From Alisma plantago-aquatica (Eukaryota; Streptophyta; Magnoliopsida; Alismatales; Alismataceae), in the NCBI GenBank assembly GCA_963693085.1, contig OY856411.1:1344891550-1344955549 (forward strand): a stretch of DNA of 64,000 nucleotides. Reading direction: 5' to 3'. The position numbers and the translations under genes are program-made. Under the pieces are notes generated by a model, which ran no database searches, was not told where the DNA came from, and saw nothing but the letters and a program-made list of their open reading frames with translations. Shown piece by piece: positions 24,434 to 39,100 of this stretch (positions are counted from its first letter, which is position 1; each line of letters opens with the position of its first letter).

Positions 24434-25812
24434 GTGGTTAGAAACAAAGCTAGGTTGGTTACTCAAGGATACAATCAACAAGACGGGATAGACTTTGATG
24501 AAACTTATGCACCTGTAGCTAGACTTGAAGACATTAGAATGTTATTAGCTCTAGCTGGCCATACATACATTAAACTTTTTCAAATGGATGTAAAAAGTGC
24601 TTTCTTAAATCGAATCATAGAAGAAGAAGTTTATGTTGCTCAACCACCTGGGTTTGAAATTCATAACAAGCTTGATCATGTTTATAAACTTAAGAAATCC
24701 CTTTATGGTCTAAAACAAGCACCCCAAAATTGGTATGAAATACTTGAGAACTATCTCTTTGATAATGGTTTCTCTATTGGAAAATCGAATTCCACATTAT
24801 TTTTCAAAATATATGAATCAGACTTTATAGTTGTTCAAACATATGTTGATGAAATTATCTTCAGTGCTTCAAATTATTCTATATGTACTCAATTCAATGA
24901 TATCATTCAAAAGCAATTTGAAATGAGTCTTATGGGTGATTTGACATTTTTCCTTGGTTTTCATATAAAACAAACGCCCGATGGAAATTTTCTAAGCCAA
25001 TGGAAATATACTAAGGAACTCTTAAAACAATTTAATATGGAAAAGTGCAGACATGCTACTACGCCTATGGCCACTTCTGCTAAAATTGACAAGGATGAAT
25101 ATGGTGAACCCATTGATTATTCCTTATATAGGGCCATGATTGGTAGCTTGTTAAACTTGACCACATCTAGACTGAATATTATGTTTTTTGTTAGACTTTG
25201 CACTAGATTTCAATGAAATCCAATGCATTCTTATTTTGAAGCCATCAAAAGAATTTTAAGATATCTTTCTGACACTATAAATTATGGTTTGTGGTATCCC
25301 ATAGGTCAATCATTGGATTTGAAAGCTTACACCAATGTCGATTATGCTGGTTGTCACCTTGATCTAAAGAGAACAAGTGGTGGTTTTTTCTTTCTGGGAA
25401 GAGCCTTAGTATCTTAGTTTAGTAAGAAACAAAAATACAGCTGCTTTATGTACCATTGAAGCTGAATGTGTGGCTGGAGGTTCATGTTGTGCTCAAGTGC
25501 TTTATATCCAACAAGTATTGAATGATTATGGTTTTTCATTTTCTTCTACGCCAATTTTCTGTGACGATACTAGTGATATAAACTTGGCTCATATTACACA
25601 GTCACGCCAAGCACATTTAGATTAGACATCACTTTTTGAGAGATCATATTATGAAGAATAATATTTCTCTTCATCATGTTGATACAAAAGAACAATTCAT
25701 TGATAGTTTTACCAAACCACTTCCTTTGGTTCAATTTCAATATATTAGAAAGAAGTTACTTATTAGTCCTCTAGAAGATGTTTTCCTTGATACATTTTCT
25801 CAAGATTCTTAA
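24434..25812 (+). pseudogene. Element B reverse transcriptase and RNase H
   Basis: The first 260 codons (24434-25216) are open. They contain [54 protein letters not shown] and the catalytic box as YVDE (24848-24853). Relative to D, this replaces the second aspartate. Homology continues after a TGA at 25214 into a second open frame (25223-25417) and then frameshifted RNase H (AEC near 25460, TKEQF near 25685, TKPLPL near 25713). Its closest relative here is element D. Confidence 0.85.
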
Positions 25813-26196
25813 TCACTATTTTGGTTTTGACATTAATTTAAAGTAATTTTGTTGCATAGAATTATTCCTTTACAATATTTATCTAAAATGATTTAGTATC
25901 ATGAACAAGTACTTAATCAAGCTCAATCCATTCCAATTATGAAATATTGCTGACAATATCAAAGTCGGTCGACAAAATACTGGACCGAGAAAGTCCTCAG
26001 TCGACAAAATTCTCAACTGAGTTTCTCTTGTGGGACCCTCGACCGACTATGTGCGTCTTAGATGAGAATCTTCTAGATACTCCTTGGGTCAATTTTTTTT
26101 AATCACGTCCCTCATTCGACAAAATTCTCGAATGAGTCCTCAACCACTACAAAAAATTTCAAATTCAACTTCGACTGACTAGCCGCTAAAGAGTCA
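25813..26196 (+). other. Element B pol-ORF3 spacer with inverted repeats
   Basis: No gene is seen. About 25960-26180 holds GTCGGTCGAC...GACCGAG, CAGTCGAC, CTCGACCGAC, CATTCGAC and CTTCGACTGAC words in both orientations, just ahead of the third ORF, as in A and C. Confidence 0.65.
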
Positions 26197-27125
26197 TTGG
26201 GGAAGAGAGTCATTAGGGGCTCCGTCGATGAGTTTGTCGACCCCTATTTTGCTACAAATAGCACCCCATCCATCCATTCTCTTCACAACTCAAGAGATTT
26301 CTTCTCTTCCACCTATCTAGCATTCCTTAGAGCTATCTTTCAGCAACCTTTATCCCCTATCATATCTACCTCTTCTTCCACCATACTTCATTCAAGATGG
26401 CATCCTATTCATTTATGGTGGCAAGAAGCAAGTAGCTTCAAGGAAGGGACGCCACCAACTCTAGCATTGAGCATCATCAATGATATCCTCTTCAACGACG
26501 CAACTGTTGGAGAATGCTACCTAAAGCTTAGATCCAAGTCTCCTTTTCCTCGACGGCCAGTGGAACTCAACGACTTCATCACCCTTCTTGATCTCTCTCT
26601 CAACTCTTCAAATGCAAAAATTGAAGGAATTTCTTATCCCTTCTTTTTGTTTTTAGTCTACCCAAGCTGTCAATAAATTCTACACCAACATAAGTAGAGA
26701 TTCCAATTACCCCTACTCCTTCACTTACATGGTTGATGGTCTATCTTTCTGCTTTTTTGAAAATGATATTATAAAAATGCTAGACATAAATGTTAAGGAG
26801 TATACAGATTTTCTAGACTTAACTACTGGCAATCCCATCTCCAAGTTTTCCATATAAGAAGAAACCATTAGTCTTAATGATATTAAAAAGGCTATCTCTA
26901 TTTCTAACACTTCATCACATGAACATAGGGGAACCTATTATTCCACTTCTTTAACCTCTAAGGCCATGATAGTAAATTTCATTATCACCCATAATATCCA
27001 TCCTAGAGACATTAAAACCTAAATTCCCAAATTTAGCATGTGCCTTATCTATACCATTCTTGAAAGCCTTCCCACAAACTTCATTCATATCATCCCATCC
27101 AACATGTTTGATTTTTTTTTGAACC
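26197..27125 (+). pseudogene. Element B third ORF, left part
   Basis: The open frame 26197-26676 is followed, after a stop and frame change, by a segment resembling ORF3 of A. A KFYTNIS...YMVDG segment (about 26670-26750) parallels A's EFYANI...MIDG, and NIHPRDIK (about 26995) parallels NIHPKK in A and C. It is cut at 27125 by the second solo LTR and resumes at 43018. No signal peptide or catalytic motif is recognised. The protein is highly diverged from A and C. Function unknown. Confidence 0.6.
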
Positions 27126-29021
27126 TGTAACATATCGGATCTTGGACCCTATCCTAGAAGTTTGATCTTTTGTACTTGGCCAAACAAGGTTTAGTATAAC
27201 CCTAATGCGATGATGCATGAACAAATCACCCCAATGTAACCCAATGTTCTCACATTAGATTTAGACCAATAATAAAACATAAAAAGTGTCACATGGGGAA
27301 TACATGATAATTCGATCTTAATAATCACACATAAATCTTTAGGTGAAGTTTTGAACATAATTAGATGGAAAAAATAATAATGATGATAAATGTGAGGATA
27401 ATAGGCTCAAATATTAATTGTGTCATAACTCATTAAAAGAAATATCAAAAGTGGAATCTAAGTTAAAAATCATGTTCCTTGGATCCTAGTTGTCTTGGGA
27501 GTCAAGTTTCACATTATTCACATAATAATAATTAATTTAATTCATTTAGGAAAGAAAAGATCAAAGTTTTCCCCAAAATATCAAATAAAATAATAAATGA
27601 CTCCAAAAGAGGAAAATAATCTTGGATTCTTAATCTACATAATAAATATAGCCTTTGGGTGAATTTTTATCCAATTTGGAGAAAGTTTGCTTATAAGGTG
27701 AAATCAGGAGAGAGAGTGTATATAACCTTCAAAATATTAAATAATTGTACACACAACTCCAACATGTAAAATTGATGGCAAATTCTTAGCCAACCAATTA
27801 TTTATGACTTGTGGGTGAAGTTTCATAAAATTCGGAGAACTTGAATGTCATTAATGCATGAGGAATGAGAAAATAGGTTTTGGATTATTTAGCACATGAA
27901 AAGTTCTCAAAAGGAAAATATAATTGCATTATTAGAATCTACATGCTTTATATTGACCTCTATGCAAAATTCCAATTAATTTGGGACTCATTTGCACATA
28001 TATATGAAATTAATGTAACACTTTATTTAAATTCAACTACGACTATGGTTTCCACATATATATGTGTCACGCGGGTCTCTTTTAATTTCCCATCGCAGGC
28101 CTTCTCCGGGTTGTTGGATTTTTGATCGTACGGTAACTGTTTATCTCCTTCCTCCCAACTTTCTTGTTTTGATCACTATAATAACCTCAACGATCTCTCT
28201 CTCCGATATTTCTTTCCTTTCCTAGTTTTCCTAATCCGACTTCACCTTTGCATTCCTTATCTAACTCTGCACCATTTGAGTCTGAGATTTGTTGGGTTTC
28301 ATCACCTATATAACCCTAACCACCATCGCCGTTGATTGTTTCCCCTCATCTGATCTCCGCACGGTGTGCCAGCTACCCCAATCCTTCTTCGTCATCTTGA
28401 ACTCCAACCAAACAATGCCCTACCCTCCTGCTAGCCTTGGAATCTGAGTTTCTTCTCGAGTTTCCCATTTTGACACCCCTGTAAGCATTGGGCATCTGTG
28501 GCCACTGCCTGGGCTGCAATATCTAGCCTAGAGGCCATGAAGTTTCCAGTTATGGTCTGGTTTGGGTTCAAGGTCACTCAGTGAAGCTACTTGCACCTCC
28601 AATTTGAGTCTATGAGGTAAGCATCACGGTTTCCCCTTCTGGTCTTCTTCTTTTGTAGGTATAGTGCAGTAGCTTGACTCCTTGAGTATAGGTCGCTTTC
28701 TTACCTGGTTAAACGGCCGTCGTCATCGTCGTGGTTTCGATCGTTTATCGTGGTTGGCTTTCAATTTCCTTTTCCCCAAAATTTTCAATTGTTGCAGCCT
28801 TGCTGCGAAGTAGCCATGGCGTGTGGGGATATGGGGGAGATAACCCCTAATCATCTTACACTTTTTCCCTCTCATTCTTCTTTGCTCTTCGTTTATCTGT
28901 TGAGGTTAAAACAATCTTTTCTCATGTTGCTTCTCTTCTTCACGCACACGAGTTCTTGCGCCTCATTGGCAGTGGGCCCGGGACACTTGGCCACCCATGA
29001 ACGGTCCACCTCAACCCTCTC

Positions 29022-32000
29022 TGTCACGACCCTGTCACACTAAATGAGATTACTCAAAACATAAAACACAATCGATCATTAATTAATCACATACCAAATA
29101 ATATGGGTAAATTAAAACAGATTTCAACGTCAACACTTACTCAAAAACATTTGCATGAGGGATCAATATCTCTTATATCCATACTATGCTAAGAATTTGA
29201 TACAAATGTTCTATTGCCTTAGCCACAACATATATACACATAAGAACAATATTCGTATATATCACACAAACAAACATTAACATGCTAACAAAATCCTGAT
29301 TCATTTGAAACACCGTATACAAACTTTTCCTGCCCGGACCTGAGAGTACAAAGATGACTCTAGGACAAACTAGACATCTAGTCAACTTTATCAAATATTC
29401 ATTATTGTAGTTCCTCTTTACTTCCATGGTTATGTTGTCGTCACTGCTGATTACCTAAAAAAATGTGGTGAACCACTAGGGTGAGACCCAGTCCCAGCAA
29501 GAGTTATAACCTCCAACAACGTTTATTGATTACAACATTTTAAGTAATTAATAGTTAAGCAATTTAATTAGATATAACAAATAAGATCAGTAGTACTGAT
29601 GATTAACAAAATACATAAAGGAGTAGATACTAACAATCATCATTAGCCAGACTATCATCCTTTATCTTGTTGACAATATAAGCAATTTAGTAGGATATGC
29701 ATATCTAGCATCATGAGCAAGTCTAATAACATATCATAGCTAATAACATGAGATATTTGGCATCATGATTATAATCATCAGTAGCAGTATAGTTATCAAC
29801 ATAAGCATGGATACTGTATGTACTCATCTACAAACTTAAGCATATCCACAACATAAAGAGATATGCTATACGGCTGTTTTACATCTATTATCTATTAATT
29901 GCACTAAGCATCATCTTTATGTAAAGATAACAAACAAGGGTTATCATCCAATGTGAAACGTCATGTATAACCCTAAAGAGATATGCTATACGGCTGTTTT
30001 ACATCTTTTATTATGCCCTGGGGAATTTGAATCGTACCATTCAAAGTCCAATCAACCCCCGTGAAGGGATATTCGGTTCCGTACAAGATCTAGGAGTGCT
30101 GGTATCCTAAGATCTCTTCCCCTTGGTCAGTACGAGTAAAAAGGCAGTGACATATCAGTCAAAGCTGCCACCACAACGACATATATTCAAGCTGAAAACC
30201 ACTAGTCCGACCTTGGTACAGGTCACGGCACTAGAAACCAGGGTATTCAAACCCAAACACTGAGGTACAACCACATTTGTCCTCTAATCACATCATGTTA
30301 TAATCACCGAGACACGACCGCAGCCGTTCTCAATCACATCAAATGTATGAGGCATGACCATAGCCAACCTCCACAATCTGCATTGTGGATGACAAGGATA
30401 TATCCTCAGCCTGCCACCCTCGCATATTCAACAATATGTGCTCCGAGTTTCCCTTAAGAATACCCATTTCACCATCCAGCAAGTTCTGACACTGAAGATG
30501 GTTCTACAACACAGGGTACTACATGATTAGAGTTACACTTGATTAGTTATGTCAATTGGGTGAATTAAGGCTACATCAAACAAGTGGACATAAAAACCCT
30601 AATTCACTTCTAGCCAGCATATACATATCAAAACTTGAAAAGATATAAAATGTATGAAACTTAATATCTCATCTCATCATCACATGGTACTATTCACTTG
30701 CCATTCCCAGGACTACACTAGTCATCATATTATCACAAGATATAAATCCTTTTCACAATATAACAGGGTATCAACCCTTATCAACATAAGAGGATCACAC
30801 CTCATTTAGGGCTCAACCATGCCCAAAGGGTCATTAAGACCATCATACGATTCCATGCAAGATCATCATTATCTTTGTATGCCTTATAACAAGGGTCAAC
30901 AACATTACTTACATTTAATACACCAGATCAACAAAATATTGCATTAATGATCTAGGAGATATTCATAAACAATCATAGCAGGGTTATATTAACATTAAGA
31001 ACATTCCTTTATTACATCAACATGCAAGGAATCTAGATATAATTAACTCTTATCATATTCATTATGCACATGTTTAGCTTAAGAAAGTATCAACCATGTA
31101 GATATAATAACCACAAATTAACATATCAAGGTTATGAACATAGTAAGGAGGTTATTCTACCATTATTCTATCATATAAGAATGTTAAACATGAATACTCA
31201 TTTTTATCTAATTGCATTAGAGTTAGGTTCAACATGATAAAATGTATCAATGTTACTAATCAGCACTCATACCCAAACCCTAAGTCACGACATCTCCATT
31301 GGATTATGGATGCATAAGGTGAAGCATAAATATCACATTCCATACTATTCTCAAGTATGAACCCACACATAAATCAAGGTGTAACCATCAAGTTATAGCA
31401 TACTAGGGTTTGAACAATAATAGAGTACTCCATGGTTGTATTAGTCATTCAAGGACTATTAATACCCAATTACCATCATTTAGTTATATTAAAGCTAGGT
31501 ATAACAAGCTATACCTAATTAGGGTTACATATCAACACAATATGGTTATCATCCCTTCTATTCATATGATTGAATAGGTAAGACTAATTTTTTAAGGGTA
31601 ACCCTCCATTTGATCCATCATCATTCAACCCATATCACCATACCACAATGTCACCCAGAACAATTGGATGTTTAAAAGGTAAAACTATTGGTTGTTTACA
31701 TAAGTAAACACCTTGGATAAACCACCTACTAAGTCCTTGATTTGTGCTCTAGAAAGAGTCACCATCTAAGCCTAGACATCCCTTGATAATCGATACAAAA
31801 AGTTCCATTGAGAGTAGGGTAAAACCCACAATCGACTGTTCATTTAGAACAAGCCATCCATCGTCAACAATTAAGCTCCTTAAGTTGATCATATAAAGGA
31901 AACCATCTAAATCACATTATTAGGACCAACATATTACATTAGCCATCATTCCACCTTAATGGAGGAATAAACAGTAGATCTCGACTGTTGGGTCAAGTTC

Positions 32001-34201
32001 ACATGTTAAAACCATCAATTATAGTATAGGTCTGACCATTGCATCAAGTGACCCAAGAAACCATTGGTCTAAGGCTTAATTGATGATACAACTATATGAT
32101 CAACTCACTATAGATTGTAGAGACCTGACCCACCATCATTAGTGATCACAAAATCACTATAGGTTGTTAGATCAACAATATATTCATTAATCAACATCAA
32201 ATATTAAGCTGATGTCATAATTGATTGATATCATAACTAGTGTACTTAATGATAAATCATTATACTTCTAATTGATCTAAAACCTGACCTAAGGGGTGAC
32301 CATAGGTTGTCACCATCATTTGACACCCTTGATCACGACTATCAATTTTTATGAATACAACACCATATGGTTGTTGCAATGGTACTATCGTCGGGTCATG
32401 GTTTATAGAAGAAATCAGCTCTAAATCCTAAAATTGACAATTGTTTGATAGGTGCTTAGCACCATAGGTTGTCAAAACAACCTGATCCAAATCACATTAT
32501 ACCTTAGGAATAACATACATATGATCACATGTTCATATATAACTGAAATCAGAATAGGGAACATTATAAAAATTGAAATCCAATTCAAGCATAGCTTTTT
32601 AGTGCATGGATCATCATTTTCAAGCATGAACATGATCTAGAAAGCTTATGGTAAGCAATAAACATGGAGCAAGTTATAAAACTTGCCTCTAATGACAAGA
32701 TGGAACCACACACAGAAGAAATCCAAGAATAAGCTATGAATCCGTCCATCTAGCACCTTTCTTCATCAAATGAGCAAATCCTAAACATAAGGAGTAAGAA
32801 AGGTAGGGTTTTAGAGCTTTAGAGCAAATTCTACTATGGAACATTTTTCTAGTTGTGCACTACTGATTTCGACATTTAATCAAGTAAACTAGGTTCGATT
32901 GATCGTATAATTTCACTAAATCCCATCGCACATATCAGTCAACTAATTAGTGTCGAGCAGACGTTAATAATTTAAACGTACAAATTAAGAGTCAAGCAGT
33001 GTCGGCACTGCCCGACACCTGCGTAAACACTGACATCTACGAATAACACTGCTTTTAACTGAAACGTCTGATTATTTGAGTTAAATCGTGCAAATGGGAG
33101 TGAGATTCTACCCACTGCGGTTCGAAACGTCTGGATTCGACTGGAATTGTGTCCAGAAGCCTATTTTTAGGCATTCACTGGGTTGTCTTCTACCTCCAGA
33201 CAGCCCTGGTTTCCAAACGTACACAACACACAGTCCCTTGTTTTGGGGCGCCATTCATTGCTAAAGTTGTGGATTCACAAGGACCTCATGAATGGAGATT
33301 AACATCGTCGTTGGTTGTTGTTGCTCACATCCAGGGTTCTTCGTCGCTGCTACGAACAGTAGCTGCTACAGATCTGGTTGGGGGCGTCACCCCTAGCTAG
33401 GTGGGCGTTGCTCATGGTGGCTGGACATTGTAGTTGAGCGAGGTAGGAGATGACCTAGCTTGCTCGAAGCCTTCGAAGCCAAGAACCACTCCGCCCTCCC
33501 CCTTTCTTGCTCGATCAGGCCGCTGCTACCCCTATGGTGGTCGGCCGACCATTTTTACATGTTGGGCAGATGAGGGCACAACTAGGCGTCGTTCCTTGGT
33601 GGTTGAAGTGAGAAACATGAGGGAAAGGTGGAAGGAGCAAGGCACGATGTGCTGCTGGCTCCTGATGTTGCTGCTGGTCAACACAGCGTTGTTGGGCACT
33701 GCACCTGCAACTGGTCAGCCACCCTAGCAGGTCAGTCTGCTGCTGGGCGCCGCTAGGGCGAGGGAAAGGTGAAAGGAGGAAGGAGGAAGGGTATAGGAAG
33801 AGTGGGCGCAACCAAAATGGGGCTAAGGGGTTGAGAAATGCCCGCCCTAGCTCCCCCTGTGTTACAGCCGATCAAGCCTGTTGAGCGCCACTTTGCGGTT
33901 GATGTTCCATCGGGAAAGAAGAAAGGGTTAAAGAAGAAGTAGCCGACCCACTTAAGGAAATAAAAACCAAATACTAGAAAAATTGCAGCCAAGTCCAAAG
34001 GAACATCAAAACGTCATAACTATTGACTTGAATGTCCGATTCGACTGATTCTTTTTGCAACGTTCCAAGCACGGGATCCTATACAACCCTAAGGTGAGAA
34101 ATCATGCAAATAAGACTATAACACTCGATCAAAGCACTAATTGTATTAAATTATTGTAATTAAGCTTGTTTAACTCATTAAATAAGTTTAGGGGCCTTAC
34201 A
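29022..34201 (-). repeat. LARD 3' LTR (left copy, 5180 bp)
   Basis: It is homologous throughout with 36157-41330. It has a 32-base block present twice (29855-29886 and 29975-30006) where the other LTR has it once. The GC-richer part at about 33150-34000 lies near the LTR start on the minus strand. The frames at 29173-29427, 33149-33727 and 33515-33998 recur in part in the other LTR only because the LTRs are duplicates. Confidence 0.9.
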
Positions 34202-36156
34202 ACTATAAACCCCTAACAGAGATTTTGCCCTCGAAATCTAAGGTAAACAAAGATGGGTACTTCCTTTTCACCTCATCATATTACCTTCACATACTTACTT
34301 TCATATCATGGTAGTGTCACATCATTCATACATATCTCATCTTAGGTTAGCACAAAAATGCCCACATAAGAAGACATATCATGATCCCATTAAGAAATTT
34401 AATCAACCCCATCTTACTCTTATTCAACTTGTTCTCATAGCAGTTACTACTTAGACAACCCTAAGGTTTTTGAAGAAATATTGATCATATATATGACCAT
34501 ATTTAAAATACTTTGACATGTCATCATTTAAAGCTTGATATAACTTGTATGACATGACTGGAACACTCTGTTCCTCCTATTCATAAATTCTATTGATACA
34601 TTGGTTAGTCTAAAGGACATAACTCTAAACTCATCATGGTCATGTGAATTATGTCATCTAATCTAACTCTTATGCATTGATATTTGATCATAGGTTTATC
34701 TTAAAGGAACACAATATCACATATCTATTGACCAACAACCATCTATCCTTGATAGTGGTCTTGCCCAGCTATCATTAAACCATACATAACATTATGGAAT
34801 CACTTTTTTTTTCTTCCAAACAACATTTAAAGGATCATCATCAACTCTCTCTCTCTCTCTAAGAGAGAGGAATACTTGGAATGTTCATTCAATAAACATC
34901 TCCAACCTTCACATATTTCTCATATTATTGATACATCTTGGATACTAGGATTCATTACCTTAGTATCCACCTCATGTGCTATAAGGAACTCACATCCTTA
35001 TCTCATCTACTTTTACCAACATAACAAATATCAAGACATATAAGAGGAGTCTTCCTAATTATTGGAAGGCTCAAAAGAAAAATAATCACAAACTTTATGA
35101 TCATGGAACCATAGTCCAAACAACCTTATTCTATCATAAGATATCCATCCTCATGTTTAGAATGAATCAACACATACCAAGTGGCAATGGTCCACTAGAA
35201 AGTTGTGTCCTAGAAAGGAAAGACACAAAGGGAAACATACTTCCCACATCATAGCAGCATTGTTCAGGGTCACTAACAAAAAGGTAACCAAATCTATTTT
35301 CATTATGCATATTACAACTTCTTATGTATCATTTTACCTTTTTCATTTTCAGTTCCTTACCATTAGCATAGGAATCATCATGATTAACATATCTCATTAC
35401 TCCTTCCTTGATGACTATTTATCACACTTGGGTATGTTCTCTTATTTTATTGTATTTTTCAACAACTTATCAACAAGTAAATACTCATATTCCACATTTG
35501 CTTCATTAAATTGAGATCATCTCCCTTAATTTCTTTCACATGTCATGATGATTTTTCATTAACACTTTCTTACACACATAGGATGGTCTGAGATTAACTC
35601 AGGTTCCACCTTATTTCTTTTCCATTGTTCCCATTCATCTTCTCATTTTGTACTTGTAATAGGAGTTCTCTCTGTCTTATGTGGATTTCATACCTTGATT
35701 TACTTTATAAACATAGACTTATCTGTCTTTTACTTTATTATCTTCTTGAATCACATCTTCAATAACTCCTCTTTTCCTTATTTTATTCAGATTTAGATTT
35801 CATGGTGTTGTATCATTCTCTTATATTAACCAAACATTAAGGTTTTGATAGATAATGATGCAATTCTCATCTTCTTTAAGGTAAGATTGATATATTCACA
35901 ACATGATTTCTTATTCGTTATGCTCTTTAGATTGTCTCAAAATGAATATTTGATTAGAGTAATAAAAAAGATAACAATCTAAGAGTTCCATACTTACCTT
36001 TTCTTCAATAATTGAATACCTGGCCAGGGCACCCAAATACTGAGATTAGGCAGTATGCACCATATTTTTATGTCATATTCCTAACTTAGACATCATCCTA
36101 ATCCTAAGTCCTAGTGTCCTTGTAGACTCAGTGAACCTAAAGCTCTGATACCAACC
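34202..36156 (-). other. LARD internal region, non-coding
   Basis: No gene is seen in 1,955 bases. On the minus strand the downstream end next to the left LTR carries CGAGGGCAAAATCTC followed by TTAGGGGTTTATAGT (about 34206-34240). This resembles the end of pol plus polypurine tract in Del/Tekay elements. A CT-repeat/GA-repeat hairpin lies at about 34844-34870. Confidence 0.8.
36142..36153 (-). other. LARD primer-binding site
   Basis: The minus strand reads TGGTATCAGAGC, the standard initiator tRNA-Met complement, three bases from the LTR end. It sets the element's orientation. Confidence 0.9.
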
Positions 36157-39100
36157 TGTCAGGACCCCATCATGCTAAACGAGATTACTCAAAACATAAA
36201 ACACAATCGATCATTAATTAATCACATACCCAAAAATATGGGTAAATTAAAACCGATTTCAACGTCAACACTTACTCAAAAGCATTTGCATGAGGTATCA
36301 ATATCTCTTATATCCATACTATGCTAAGAATTTGATACAAATGTTCTATTGCCTTAGCCACAACATATATACACAGAAGAACAATATTTGTATATATCAC
36401 ACAAACAAACATTAACATGCTAACAAAACCCTGATTCATTTGAAACACCGTATACAAACTTTTCCTGCTCGAACCTGAGAGTACAAGGACGACTCTAGGA
36501 CAAAATAGACATCTAGTCAACTTTATCAAATATTCATTAGTGTAGTTCCTCTTTACTTCCATGGTTCTATTGTCATCACTGCTGATTACCTAAAAAAATG
36601 TGGTGAACCACAAGGGTGAGACCCAGTTCCAACAAGAGTTATAACCTCCAACAACGTTTATTGATTACAACATTTTTAAGTAATTAACATAAAGCAATTT
36701 AATCAGATATAACAAATAAAATTAGCAGTACTGATGATTAACAAAATACATAAATGAGCAGATACTAACAATCATCATTAGCCAGACTATCATCCTTTAT
36801 CTTGTTGACAATATAAGAAATTTAGTATGATATGCATATCTAGCATCATGAGCAAGTCTAATAACATAGCATAGCTAACAACACGAGATATTTGCATCAT
36901 GATTATAATCAGCAGTAGCAGTATAGTTATCAACATAAGCATGGATATTGTATGTACGCATCTACAATCTTAAGCATATCCGCAACATAAGTATATCTAC
37001 TATCTATTAATTTCACTAAGCATCATCTTTATGTAAAGATAACAAACAAGGGTTATCATCCAATGTGAAACATCATGTATAACCCTAAACAGATATGCTA
37101 TACGGCTGTCTTACATCTTTTATTACACCCTAAGGAATTTGAATCGTACCATTCAAAGTCCAACCGACCCCTGCGAAGGGCTATTCGGTTCCGTACAAGA
37201 TCTAGGAGTGTCGGTATCCTAAGATCTCTTCCCCTCGGTCAGTACGAGTAAAAAGGAAGTGACATATCAGTCAAAGCTGCCACCACAGTGACATATAGTC
37301 AAGCTGAAAACCACTACTCCGACCTTGGTATAGGTCACGGCACTAGAAACCAGGGTATTCAAACCCAAACACTGAGGTACAACCTCAGTTGTCCTCTAAT
37401 CACATCATGTTATAATCACCGAGACACGACCGTAGCCGTTCTCAATCACATCAGATGTATGAGGCATGACCATAGCCAATCTCCACAATCTACATTATGG
37501 ATGACAAGGATATATACTCAACCTGCCACCCCGACATATTCAACAATATGCGCTCTGAGTTTCCCTTAGAAATACTCGTTTCACCATCCAGCAAGTTCTG
37601 ACACTGAAGATGGTTCTACGACACAGGGCACTACATGATTAGAGTTACACTTGATTAGTTATGCCAATTGGGTGAATTAAGGCTACATCAAACAAGTGGA
37701 CATACAAACCCTAATTCACTTCTAGAAAGCATATAAATATCAAAGCTTGAAAAGATATAAAATGTATGAAACATAATTTCTTATCTCATCATCACATGAT
37801 ACTATTCACTTGCCATTCCCAGGACTACACTAGTCATCATATTATCACAAGATATAAATCCTTTTCACAATATCACAGGGTATCAACCCTTATCAACATA
37901 AGAGGATCACACCTCATTCAGGGCTCTACCTTGCCCAAAGGGTCATTAAGACCATCATACTATTCCATGCAAGATCATCATTATCTTTGTATGCCTTATA
38001 ACAAGGGTCAACAACATTACTTACATTTAATACACCAGATCAACATATTATTGCATTAATGAGCTAGGAGATATTCATAAACAATCATAACAGGGTTATA
38101 TTAACATTAAGAACATTCCTTTATTACATCAACATGCAAGGAATCTAGATATGATTAACTCTCATCATATTCATTATGCACATGTTTAGCTTAAGAAAGT
38201 ATCAACCATGTAGATATAATAACCACCAATTAACATATCAATGTTATGAACATAATAAGGAGGTTATTCTACCATTATTCTATCATATAAGAATGTTAAA
38301 CATGAATACTCATTTTTATCTAATTGCATTAGAGTTAGGTTCAACATGATAAAATATATCAATGTTACTAATTAGCACTCATACCCAAACCCTAACTCAC
38401 GACATCTTCATTGGATTATGGATGCATAAGGTGAAGCATAACCATCACATTCCATACTATTCTCAAGTATGAACCCACACATAAATCAAGGTGTAACCAT
38501 CAAGTTATAGCATACTAGGGTTTCAACAATAATAGAGTACTCCATGGTTGTATTAGTCATTCAAGGACTATTAATACCCACTTACCATCATTTAGTTATA
38601 TTAAAGCTAGGTATAACAAGCTATACCTAATTAGGGTTACATATCAACACAATATGGTTATCATCCCTTCTATTCATATGAGTGAATAGGTAAGACTAAC
38701 TTATTAAGGGTAACCCTCCATTTGTTCCATCATCATTCAACCCATATCACCATACCACACTGTCACCTAGAACCATTGGATGTTTAAAAGGTAAAACTAT
38801 TGGTTGTTTACATAAGTAAACACCTTGGATAAACCACCTACTAAGTCCTTGATTTGTGCTCTAGAAAGAGTCACCATCTAAGCCTAGACATCCCTTGATA
38901 ATCGATACAAAAAGTTCCATTGAGATTAGGGTAAAACCCACAATCGACTGTTCATTTAGAACAAGCCATCCATTGTCAACAATTAAGCTCCTTAAGTTGA
39001 TCATATAAAGAAAACCATCTAAATCACATGACTAGGACCAACATATTACATTATCCATCATTCCACCTTAATGGAGGAATAAACTGTAGATCTCGACCGT

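Noticed and set aside
33149..33998. Frames that recur at 40252-40530 and look conserved
   Set aside because: They are in the two LTRs of one LARD, so the similarity reflects LTR duplication and not selection on a protein.
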